A DNA stretch of 64,000 nt from SBAX01 sp964646605 (lineage in GTDB: Bacteria; Planctomycetota; Phycisphaerae; UBA1845): positions 1-64,000 of the forward strand of contig CAZYEX010000053.1 in NCBI GenBank assembly GCA_964646605.1. Direction: 5' to 3'. Shown one piece after another: positions 54,246 through 62,410 of this stretch. Numbering within the stretch: the stretch's first letter is position 1; every line of letters starts with the position of its first letter. The translations under genes were made by a program, and so were the position numbers. Under the pieces are notes generated by a model that made no database searches, was not told the origin of the DNA, and worked only from the letters and a program-made list of their open reading frames with translations.

Positions 54246-56540
54246 ATGATGGTGGCGGGGGTTCTCGATCCAATGATGGCCGCGTTTGTAACCTCGGGTC
54301 TCGCGTGGGCGGGTGCCGGGGCCGTCTCCATCCCCATCCTCATTCATCTATTGGCCCGCCGACGCTTCCGGCGAATCCGCTGGGCGGCGATGGACTTCCT
54401 CGTCGACGCCGAACGCCGCAACCGCCGCCGGGTTCGCATGGAAGAATGGATTCTGCTCGCCCTGCGCTGCCTGGCGATGCTCCTGGCGGGTTGGCTCGTG
54501 GCACGACCGTTCGTCACGCCGTCGGGGATCGCCTCGGCCCTGGGCGGAGCGCGGCGGATCGAACGGGTGTTCGTTCTGGACGACTCCTTCAGCATGGCCT
54601 ACGAAACGCCCCAGGGGCAACTCTTCGACCGGGCCAAGAGCGGCATCCGCCGAATGATCGAGTGGATTCGCCGCGAGACGCCGGACGACACGGTGACCCT
54701 GGTGCGGATGAGCGCCCCGTCCAAGCCGGTGGCCGCCGGGGCGTCGCTGGATGACTCGGGGGTCGAGGAATTGCTGGCCCGGTTGGAGGGTCAGAGCGTC
54801 TCGCACCGCCCCATCGACCCGCCGATGGTGTTCGAGGGAATTGCCGAAGCCTTGCAACGCGACGGGGGCATCGTCAACGCCGCCGTTTATCTGTTCAGCG
54901 ATTTTCAACGAAAAGACTGGGGCATCCGAACGTCGGACGCCGGCGATGCGAAGGCGAGCGAATCCGTGGCCGCCCCGCTGGCCGCCTGGTCCGCCGGTGA
55001 CCGGGCCTTGCGACTTGTTTTCGTCAATATCGGTGAACCGAACGCCGCCAACGCCGCGGTCACCGCGGTCTCGATTGCCGGTGGACAGTTGGTGGCCGGC
55101 GCGGAGGGAAACGTCCGAGCCGCCGTGGCGAACTATTCGGACCGCGCCCTCGGGAATCTCGAACTGAAAATCAGCGTAGACAACCGTGCCCAGGACTCCA
55201 AGACCATTCCCACGCTCGGCGAACGGCAATCGGCGACCTGCGATCTGGAAGCCGAGTTCCCCCGCCCGGGCGACGAATCGGTCCGCATCGACATCGCCCG
55301 CGACGCCCTCACCGTGGACGACTCCCGATTCACGGTCGCCGAAGTGGTCAGCGCCGTCCGCCTGCTGTTGGTCAACGGCGAACCGTCGGCTGACGGGTAT
55401 GACGACGAGGTGGCACTTCTGGAGACGGCCCTTCGCCCCGAGGGCGAGGTCTTCAGCGGTTACGAGGTCGTGGTGGTCGATGAGGCGGGTTTGGAGGACG
55501 TGAGCCTGCCGAGCTTCCACGTCGTGGTGCTGGCCAACGTGTATCGAGTCGCGGAACCGACGGTCGAAAGGCTGGAACGGTTCATTCGCCAAGGCGGCGG
55601 ACTGGTCGTGTTCCTGGGCGATCAGGTGGACGCGGAATCGTACAACTCTGCCCTTTATCGCGGCGGCGAGGGGGTGCTTCCTGCGGAAATCGGACCGGTG
55701 GTGCGTGCCCCGGATGCGGCCCATCTGACCGTGGTCGAGCGACTGCATCCCGCGCTTCGCGCCGTGGGACGCGAGGACGATCCGCTGGGGCTGGGGCAGG
55801 TTCGTTTTGCGGAGTTCATGGCTTGCAAGCCGATCGGGGCGGAGAAGACCGAGGGCGAGCCGACGGACAGCGGACCAGCTCCCACTCGCACGGCCAAGGT
55901 CGTCGTCCGGTTCGACGATCCTGAGGCTCATCCTGCGGTCATCGAGGGGGACTTCGGGTTGGGACGCGTGGTGGTCTTCACCTCCTCGGCGGACAAGGAA
56001 TGGAACGATTGGCCGGACCATCCGACGTACCTGCCCGTCGTCGCGGAACTCGTGCGGCACGTTTCACGGCGGAGCGACACCGGCGTGGAGCAATTGGTCG
56101 GCGCGGTGATCGACGTGCCCGTGGACCCCGGCGTGTTCGCGGAAGAGGCCGTGGTACGTACGCCCGCCTACCCGTCCGAACCCGAGGTCACGGTCACGGC
56201 CACGACGTCGCCGGACGGACGCGGGCTTGTGGCTCGCTGGGAACACACCGAAACGCCGGGCGTGTATCAATTCGCCTTGCCCCGCCGCGAAGGCGGAGAG
56301 ACCGTCCACCTGGTCGCGGTGAACGTCGATTCCCGCGAAAGCGACCTCGCTATGGCGGGCGAAACGGAACTTCGGCGGGCGATGGGCGGGGTGGCGTTCG
56401 AGTACATACAGGGTTCGGATCGGCTGGAGGAGGCCGCGGGCGAGACGCGCATCGAACTCTGGCGGATCGTGCTCCTCGCCGCCGCGACGGTCCTGCTCAC
56501 CGAGCAGTTCCTCGCCTGGCGCTGGGGGAGGAGACGATAG
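54246..56540 (+). CDS. BatA-type membrane protein with VWA domain
   Basis: 764 residues. The N-terminus, GAVSIPILIHLLARRRFRRI plus a second span (LLALRCLAMLLAGWLVARPF), is the BatA/aerotolerance regulator N-terminal domain. A von Willebrand A-like fold follows (VFVLDDSFSMAYETPQGQLF, about 112). The middle has an Ig-like segment (DNRAQDSKTIPTLGERQSAT) and a glutamine-amidotransferase-like region (LVVFLGDQVDAESYNSALYR). One more span (IVLLAAATVLLTEQFLAW) ends the protein. First gene of a set with the two membrane proteins downstream, which resembles the MoxR-linked BatA/VWA operons of planctomycetes. Confidence 0.82.
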   Translation: MMVAGVLDPMMAAFVTSGLAWAGAGAVSIPILIHLLARRRFRRIRWAAMDFLVDAERRNRRRVRMEEWILLALRCLAMLLAGWLVARPFVTPSGIASALGGARRIERVFVLDDSFSMAYETPQGQLFDRAKSGIRRMIEWIRRETPDDTVTLVRMSAPSKPVAAGASLDDSGVEELLARLEGQSVSHRPIDPPMVFEGIAEALQRDGGIVNAAVYLFSDFQRKDWGIRTSDAGDAKASESVAAPLAAWSAGDRALRLVFVNIGEPNAANAAVTAVSIAGGQLVAGAEGNVRAAVANYSDRALGNLELKISVDNRAQDSKTIPTLGERQSATCDLEAEFPRPGDESVRIDIARDALTVDDSRFTVAEVVSAVRLLLVNGEPSADGYDDEVALLETALRPEGEVFSGYEVVVVDEAGLEDVSLPSFHVVVLANVYRVAEPTVERLERFIRQGGGLVVFLGDQVDAESYNSALYRGGEGVLPAEIGPVVRAPDAAHLTVVERLHPALRAVGREDDPLGLGQVRFAEFMACKPIGAEKTEGEPTDSGPAPTRTAKVVVRFDDPEAHPAVIEGDFGLGRVVVFTSSADKEWNDWPDHPTYLPVVAELVRHVSRRSDTGVEQLVGAVIDVPVDPGVFAEEAVVRTPAYPSEPEVTVTATTSPDGRGLVARWEHTETPGVYQFALPRREGGETVHLVAVNVDSRESDLAMAGETELRRAMGGVAFEYIQGSDRLEEAAGETRIELWRIVLLAAATVLLTEQFLAWRWGRRR

Positions 56541-56576
56541 CAGCCCGTTGGAACGCGCACGGACGGAAGCGTGGCA

Positions 56577-56641
56577 TGTAGCGCCACCCCTTGTGGGTGG
56601 CGAGAACGAAGCCCGCGCCACCCACAAGGGGCGGCGCTACA
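56577..56641. repeat. 65-bp long hairpin, REP-like
   Basis: Two 26-bp arms (56577-56602 and 56616-56641) match as inverse complements at 25 of 26 positions around a 13-nt loop. It lies in the 114-base gap between the two VWA genes. One arm matches the single unit at 29882-29907. Arms contain CCACCC/GGGTGG and end CGCTACA. Confidence 0.85.
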
Positions 56642-56654
56642 GTAACAGACGAAC

Positions 56655-59138
56655 ATGATTCGATTCCCCTATTGGTTGACGACCTGCATCGCCGCGGCGG
56701 ACTCGCGCGAGACCGAGAGCGTGGTCACCGAGTTTCGCAACGTGCCCGAAGGGTGGCTGGGGTTGGGCGGAATGGCCCTGCTGGCGGCGCTGCTCTGGGG
56801 CGTGGTGTGGATGTATCGGCGCGAGGGGCGGATCGGGGCGTCGCCGCGGGTGCGGATGTTCCTGGCCGGCGTTCGATGCACGATCTTCGTGATCCTGGCC
56901 GCGATCCTCTTGGAACCCGTCAGTGTGCGAATTCTCCGCCGTTGGGTGGACTCGTACACCATCGTGCTGGTGGACGACTCCTCGAGCATGGACCTCGCCG
57001 ATCGCTACCGCGACGAGGGGGCTGGTCGGCGCGTGCGGACGGTCATCGGCAACGACACACTTCCCATGCCGCGACGGCGAATCGTGGAGAAACTCTTCGC
57101 CGCCGCCGACCGCAAACTGCTCCGCGATCTGACCCAAAACAACCGCGTGAAGCTCTACACCTTCGCGGACGACGCTCGACTCGTCGCCACGCTTCGCGCG
57201 GCGCATGAAACGCCGTCGCCGCAGACCGCGCCCGCGGCCGGCGCAGCCGCTCTGTCGGATCCCGCGGAGTCGCCGCTCGAATTCCCCGCCACGGGAGCAC
57301 GAACCAACCTCGAGCGCGCGGTTCGGCGCTCGGTGGAATCGCTGGGCAGCGCCCCGATCGCCGCCGTAATCGCCTTCACCGACGGCGGGATCAACGACGG
57401 GGCGAGCGCTGAGCAGATCGCCCGCTACGCCCGCGAACGCCGCCTACCCATCCACGTAGTCGGCTTGGGCGATCCCGCTCCGCCCCGTAACGTCCGCGTG
57501 ACCGAGGTCCTCGCCCCGGAGAACGTCTTTCAAGCCGATCCCTTCGCCGTGACCGCGACGGTGGGCACGGAAGGGTTGGAAGGGGAGACGGTCCGCGTCC
57601 AGCTCCGCGAACGGCACGCCGACGACTCCGCGGAAGCGCGGATCGTGGACAGCCGGGACGTCTTCGTGGGCTTCAGCGGGGCCGGCGCCACCCTCACCTT
57701 CCAGCGCCGACAGGAGCGTGTGGGACGATACCTCTACACCGTCGAGGCCGCCGCGGTCGCCGACGAATCAGTGGTGGAGGACAATGCCCGCCAGGCGACG
57801 GTGAACATCATCGACGCGCGGACCAAAGTTCTCCTGATCGCCGGCGGACCGAGTTGGGACTACCGCTACGTGACCACTTTGTTGCAGCGCGACGATACCA
57901 TCGAGGTCAGTTGCTGGTTGCAGTCGGCCGACGTCAGCGCCGTCCGCGACGGCGACGCGGTCATCGATCACCTGCCCGCCACGGCCGAGGAACTGTTCGA
58001 GTACGACGTGATCCTTCTCATGGACCCGGACAAGGAGGAGCTCGACGAGGATTGGTGTCGCCTTGTTGACACTTTGGTAAGCGAGCACGGGGGCGGGTTG
58101 CTCCTCGCCGCGGCCCGCCCGCATACGCCGGAGTTCCTGCGGGAACGGGCGCTGAAACCCATTCACGATCTGCTGCCCGTCTCGCTCGACCCGGAGGCCG
58201 ATCTGCTGCTCAACCAGATCGGTCACTACCAGACGTCCGCGTCGCCGCTGGACATTCCGGTCTCGGCCTACGCCCACCCCATCCTGCGTTTGTCGGATGA
58301 CGCCGTAGCCACCAAGCTCGCCTGGCAAGGCATCGGTGACGTCTACTGGCACCTCCCGGTTCTGCGGGAAAAGCCCGTGGCCACCGTCCTTTTCCGGCAT
58401 GGAAATGCACGGATGCGAAACGCCTTCGGCGGGCACGTGCTGGCTGCGGTGCAGTTCGTCGGCGCGGGTCGAACGGGTTTTCTGGGCTTCGACGGCACCT
58501 GGCGATGGCGGCGTTTCGGCGAGCAAGTGTACGACCGTTTCTGGGTGCAAATGGTGCGATATCTTTCCCAGGGAAAGCTGCTGGGCGGCAGCAAACGGGC
58601 GACGCTGATCGTGGAAAACGAGCATCCGGCGCTGGGCGAAGCCGTCAACGTCAGCGCCCGCTTGCTGGACGCTCGATACGAGCCGATGGTGCGAACGGAA
58701 GTCGTGGCCCAGTACCGGGTGGACGACCAGAGAGTGGACTTCGTGCTGACCCCCAAGAGCGATCGACCGGGTTGGTATGACGGGCGGTTCGTTCCCGATC
58801 GCGTCGGCGCGTATCGCGTGCGGGTCAGCGCTCCGGGCGGTTCGGGCGGCGCGATCGAGGCCGAGCGCGAGGTCCTGGTGAGCCGGCCGAACCTCGAACT
58901 CGCCCGCCCGCAGATGAACAAGGCGGAGTTGACGCTCCTCGCTGAACAATCGAACGGCGGACGATTCTGGGAGGTGGACGAGGCCGCGAACTTGCCCGCC
59001 GCGATTCCCGATCTTCACGAGGAAGTCCCCGTCCGTTCACGTCCGAAAACGCTTTGGGACAACGGGACGACCCTCTCGCTGTTGGTGATCTTACTGGCGA
59101 TAGAATGGGCGCTGCGGAAATGGAACCGATTGCTCTAG
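56655..59138 (+). CDS. VWA-domain membrane protein with glutamine amidotransferase-like domain
   Basis: 827 residues. Two N-terminal spans (GGMALLAALLWGVVWMYRRE and CTIFVILAAILLEPVSV) lead to a VWA-type domain with DDSSSMDLADRYRDE (about 105) and AVIAFTDGGINDGASAEQIA. Then Ig-like segments and a class I glutamine amidotransferase-like region (TKVLLIAGGPSWDYRYVTTL, about 393). The last residues form a further span (LSLLVILLAIEWALRKWNRL). Same general build as the gene upstream; the family is common in planctomycete and bacteroidete BatA operons. Its last 19 bases overlap the start of a truncated third gene. Confidence 0.8.
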   Translation: MIRFPYWLTTCIAAADSRETESVVTEFRNVPEGWLGLGGMALLAALLWGVVWMYRREGRIGASPRVRMFLAGVRCTIFVILAAILLEPVSVRILRRWVDSYTIVLVDDSSSMDLADRYRDEGAGRRVRTVIGNDTLPMPRRRIVEKLFAAADRKLLRDLTQNNRVKLYTFADDARLVATLRAAHETPSPQTAPAAGAAALSDPAESPLEFPATGARTNLERAVRRSVESLGSAPIAAVIAFTDGGINDGASAEQIARYARERRLPIHVVGLGDPAPPRNVRVTEVLAPENVFQADPFAVTATVGTEGLEGETVRVQLRERHADDSAEARIVDSRDVFVGFSGAGATLTFQRRQERVGRYLYTVEAAAVADESVVEDNARQATVNIIDARTKVLLIAGGPSWDYRYVTTLLQRDDTIEVSCWLQSADVSAVRDGDAVIDHLPATAEELFEYDVILLMDPDKEELDEDWCRLVDTLVSEHGGGLLLAAARPHTPEFLRERALKPIHDLLPVSLDPEADLLLNQIGHYQTSASPLDIPVSAYAHPILRLSDDAVATKLAWQGIGDVYWHLPVLREKPVATVLFRHGNARMRNAFGGHVLAAVQFVGAGRTGFLGFDGTWRWRRFGEQVYDRFWVQMVRYLSQGKLLGGSKRATLIVENEHPALGEAVNVSARLLDARYEPMVRTEVVAQYRVDDQRVDFVLTPKSDRPGWYDGRFVPDRVGAYRVRVSAPGGSGGAIEAEREVLVSRPNLELARPQMNKAELTLLAEQSNGGRFWEVDEAANLPAAIPDLHEEVPVRSRPKTLWDNGTTLSLLVILLAIEWALRKWNRLL

Positions 59139-59242
59139 AACCCAGCGCCGTAACGCCGAGCCTCGATCGCGGGCTGACCGACCGCTTGCGGGCCCTGGTG
59201 GCGCGCTTGCGCGGCGAGCGGGCGTTCGGCGGCGGTTGCCTA
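59120..59242 (+). pseudogene. Truncated 5' end of the DUF4175-like gene
   Basis: An ATG overlapping the end of the VWA gene begins MEPIALEPSAVTPSLDRGLT, followed by DRLRALVARLRGERAFGGG. RLRALVARLRG also stands at the start of the intact gene at 62411, and the DNA beneath it is 31/32 identical (59183-59214 and 62468-62499). After RLRG the homology ends. This is the original start of the third operon gene, cut off when the 3.3-kb block came in. Confidence 0.65.
59183..59214 (+). repeat. Left 32-bp direct repeat of the inserted block
   Basis: Identical to 62468-62499 except for one base (C at 59194, G at 62479). The core includes CTGGTGGCGCGCTTGCGCGG. The two copies are 3,285 bases apart and enclose the YWTD/dockerin and IPTL-CTERM genes. 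Confidence 0.85.
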
Positions 59243-59317
59243 ATCCGCGGGCGCGTGGTAGGATCGCGTGTTTGCTGGGTGGGGTTCCAAACCGCCCGGG
59301 GTCGCGGAGGGTTGAGC

Positions 59318-60349
59318 ATGACCAGAGGACGAACGATCGTTATCGTCGCCTTGGGACTGCTCATGCTGACGCCCTCCCTCGCCCATGCTCAACGCATTTA
59401 CTGGACCGATGGCGGGGTTCCGGGCGTCCATCGGTGCGACCTCGATGGAACCCACATTGAACAAGTCCTCCCCACTGGAACGGGCGGAATTGCGCTCGAC
59501 TTGAGCGCAGGCAAGCTGTATTGGGCCGACGAGGGCCCAGCCATCCGCCGGGCCAACCTCGACGGGTCCGACGTCCAGGAGGTGATCACGGACGAGTATG
59601 GAACGCCCTACAGAGTTGCGCTGGACCTGCTGCACGAGAAGGTCTATTGGAACAACGGACTCGGCATCTGGCGCACCGACCTGACCAACCCGGACGGATC
59701 CGAGATCGAAAACGTGATGTTCGATGCGGTGTCCGGCGGCCCTCCGTTCGTGCTGGACCCGGCTGGCGCAACGATGTACTGGACCGTGGGGGAGCCATCA
59801 TTTCAGGCGATCATGAAGGGCGACCTGAACGCGTCCAATCCCCAACAACTGATTACGGAAGGTCTGAATCGCCCCGGGTCGATTGCACTGGATGAGACGG
59901 CCCATAAGCTCTATTTTGGTGATGCTGGCTTTGATGCCGGGATTCGTCGTGCCAACTCCGACGGATCGGGATTGGAGTTGGTCGTGCCGTTTGGCAAGCA
60001 CCAAGCGATCGCCCACGAGGTGGCCTTGGACATCCTTCGCGGAAAGCTCTATTGGACGGATCGGCGTCTTTTCAGCATCCACCGCGCCAACTTGGACGGC
60101 TCCGATCCCGAGAGACTCCCCATCGATCTCCCCTATGAACCCAGGTATGTCGCCATTGATGAACGCGTGCCGGGGGACTGTGATTCCAATGGGGCGATCG
60201 AGTCCGCGGATCATTTTCGGTTGGTCAACTGTTTGGGCGGGCCGGGATTGGGCGCAGTCGTGGGCTGCACCTGCGCGGATACTAATGGGGACCAGGATGT
60301 TGATCTCGCTGACTTCGCAGTCCTTCAGCGAGCTTTCCAGGTTCCGTAG
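59318..60349 (+). CDS. Secreted YWTD beta-propeller protein with C-terminal dockerin
   Basis: About 343 residues. ATG 59318 has GGAGG 7 bases upstream and a signal peptide (TIVIVALGLLMLTPSLAHAQ). The body is a six-bladed LDL-receptor-like propeller with repeats such as RIYWTDGGVPGVHRCDLDG, KLYWADEGPAIRRANLDGSD and KLYWTDRRLFSIHRANLDGS. The C-terminus is a dockerin-type pair: GDCDSNGAIESADHFRLVNC and DTNGDQDVDLADFAVLQRAF. Inside the block that splits the VWA operon. Extracellular; binding partner unknown. Confidence 0.86.
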   Translation: MTRGRTIVIVALGLLMLTPSLAHAQRIYWTDGGVPGVHRCDLDGTHIEQVLPTGTGGIALDLSAGKLYWADEGPAIRRANLDGSDVQEVITDEYGTPYRVALDLLHEKVYWNNGLGIWRTDLTNPDGSEIENVMFDAVSGGPPFVLDPAGATMYWTVGEPSFQAIMKGDLNASNPQQLITEGLNRPGSIALDETAHKLYFGDAGFDAGIRRANSDGSGLELVVPFGKHQAIAHEVALDILRGKLYWTDRRLFSIHRANLDGSDPERLPIDLPYEPRYVAIDERVPGDCDSNGAIESADHFRLVNCLGGPGLGAVVGCTCADTNGDQDVDLADFAVLQRAFQVP

Positions 60350-60406
60350 CCCGGAACTGGCCAGTACCCTCTCCGGAAACGATGGAACGTGTGCGGAGGC
60401 AAATCG

Positions 60407-62356
60407 ATGAAGCCGAGCAAGTGGTTATCGAAGTGTGTTTTTCTCCTTGCCCCAGCGCTCGCCGGAGTGTCGAGCACCTGGAGGCAAACTCATGCAGGCG
60501 GTCCCACGCTTTCGACGATCGATCTCTGTAGCGTCCTAGGGCCGACGTGCATAAACCTCGCCCAGTCTCTCGTGGGGCCGAACATTGTCATCTCCAACGT
60601 CCAATGTCGAGCCGCCTGCCGGGCGGCAGGGCTGTTCCAAGGCGGCGCCGGCGTCCTTGGCTTTGAGAGCGGGGTCGTCCTCGGGACGGGGAGCATCGCG
60701 GAGGTTGCCGGACCCAACGACGGGCCTCACCAAACAACCGGAAATGCCTTCCCCGGAGATCCGCGCTTGGACCCGCTGGCGTCAGGATGCGGAGTCGATT
60801 GTCTCACCAGGGACGCGACCATCCTGGAATTCGACTTCCAGTTCGCGCCGGGCTGTCAAGCGCAAGACACGATCTCCTTCCAGTATGTTTTCGCCTCCGA
60901 CGAGTACCACGAGTACCTCAACGACCCTCTGGTCGGCACCTACAACGACGTCTTCGCCTTTTTTCTCAACGGGGTCAACATTGCCCGGCTCCCGGGGACA
61001 ATAAGCACGCCGGTCTCCATCGGCACCGTCAACTGCGGCTGGGGTGATACTTCACCTTGTGGGCATTGTCCCTTCACCTATCGCGATTGTCCGCCCTACG
61101 GCGGGTCCAACTGTGTTCTGTTGCGTAACAATCAGTTCGATCCGCCGGTGATCGGCACTTGTAACTCGGTCGGGCCCGGAATCGACACCGAAATGGACGC
61201 CCTGACCATCGTTCTGACCGCAAGCGGTCCCGTGGACACGGCCCCGGGGGCGATCAACCACATCGTCCTGGGCATCGCGGACGTACGCGATCAACAGGTC
61301 GACTCGAACGTGTTCCTCAAGTCCGCGAGTATCGTCTGTCAACGCCCCACCGGCGCGTGCTGCGACAGCGCGGGCGGAACATGTACCGAGAACGTACTCG
61401 AAGAGGACTGCGCGGGTCAGTGGTACGCGGGGATCGACTGCGCCCATGTTCATCCCCCCTGCAAGGCCCCGCGGATGCTCGTGCTGCTCGATCGAACGGG
61501 GTCGATGAACGCGATTCGTGTGAAGACCGGGAATACCCGTTGCTTCGACGCCTTGCAGCGAGCGAAGGACGATGTGACGGAGTTCTTCACCAATCACTCG
61601 AACGGGCGCGTGGCGGTGTGGACGTTCAACGGCGCGGAGCCGACCCCGCGCACCAACGGGTTCGTCGATCAGGCCGCGGCGCTGCCGGCCTTGAACGACC
61701 CGAGTGCGGCCGTCTGCCAGTCGCTGACCCCGTTGGCGGAGTCGATGTGCGAGGCCGCCGACGCCCTGACCGCGCAACTGGCGGATCCGTCCGTGGGCGA
61801 CTTGTTCTTGGCGGTCAGCAGCGACGGTCAAGAGAACCACAGCGATGGTGAATGCGCCGGACCCCACTCGACCGCCGGGACAACGAACTGCGGGCAGTAC
61901 GACGCCCTTTCGTGGCAGAAAAAGGTGTGCGACAAGTTGATCGGCGCCGCCGTGGTGATGGCCAGATACTGGGGATCGCTGCAATTCACCGAGTCGAGCG
62001 GGATGGACCAGGAGACAGGGCAATTGCAAGGAGGCGCGGTGTCCGATTATGTGTTCTTCCAGAGCCTTGCCGAGGCGAGCGGCGGGCGCTTCGACCTCAT
62101 GGACGATGCGGCCGCCCCGCCCACCGGCGCTTGCTGCGACGATGTCGATCGCTGCCGGGGCGGACTCACGTCCGACGCCTGCGCCGCTATCGGAGGGGCA
62201 TACCTTGGCGACGGGACCGACTGCTCCACGGTCCTCTGTAGCCCCAGGCCGGTCGTGATTCCGACCCTGTCGGAATGGGGTGTCATTGCCATGACGTTGC
62301 TTCTCCTTGTCAGTGGCACCGTGATTCTGGCACGCCAACACACTTTACCGATGTAA
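60407..62356 (+). CDS. IPTL-CTERM protein with choice-of-anchor L, VWA and GACC modules
   Basis: About 649 residues, with GGAGG before ATG 60407 and a leader (CVFLLAPALAGVSSTWRQTH). Residues 30-300 resemble the choice-of-anchor L domain: FESGVVLGTGSIAEVAGPND, ISFQYVFASDEYHEYLNDPL, FAFFLNGVNIARLPGTISTP. A cysteine module (GACCDSAGGTC) precedes a VWA domain with MIDAS-like LLDRTGSMNAI (about 366) and AVSSDGQENHSDGECAG. A second module (GACCDDVDRC) and the IPTL-CTERM signal VVIPTLSEWGVIAMTLLLLV with basic end follow. Likely surface-displayed through exosortase-type processing. Second gene of the inserted block. Confidence 0.85.
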   Translation: MKPSKWLSKCVFLLAPALAGVSSTWRQTHAGGPTLSTIDLCSVLGPTCINLAQSLVGPNIVISNVQCRAACRAAGLFQGGAGVLGFESGVVLGTGSIAEVAGPNDGPHQTTGNAFPGDPRLDPLASGCGVDCLTRDATILEFDFQFAPGCQAQDTISFQYVFASDEYHEYLNDPLVGTYNDVFAFFLNGVNIARLPGTISTPVSIGTVNCGWGDTSPCGHCPFTYRDCPPYGGSNCVLLRNNQFDPPVIGTCNSVGPGIDTEMDALTIVLTASGPVDTAPGAINHIVLGIADVRDQQVDSNVFLKSASIVCQRPTGACCDSAGGTCTENVLEEDCAGQWYAGIDCAHVHPPCKAPRMLVLLDRTGSMNAIRVKTGNTRCFDALQRAKDDVTEFFTNHSNGRVAVWTFNGAEPTPRTNGFVDQAAALPALNDPSAAVCQSLTPLAESMCEAADALTAQLADPSVGDLFLAVSSDGQENHSDGECAGPHSTAGTTNCGQYDALSWQKKVCDKLIGAAVVMARYWGSLQFTESSGMDQETGQLQGGAVSDYVFFQSLAEASGGRFDLMDDAAAPPTGACCDDVDRCRGGLTSDACAAIGGAYLGDGTDCSTVLCSPRPVVIPTLSEWGVIAMTLLLLVSGTVILARQHTLPM

Positions 62357-62410
62357 CCCATAGAGGGTCGTCTCGATGCGCTTTCAAACCCAACCCGAGA
62401 GGCGTCGTCC

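Noticed and set aside
54348..56060. Long minus-strand frame opposite the BatA-type gene (570 codons)
   Set aside because: Mirror frame of a recognised gene; His/Arg-rich content without domains.
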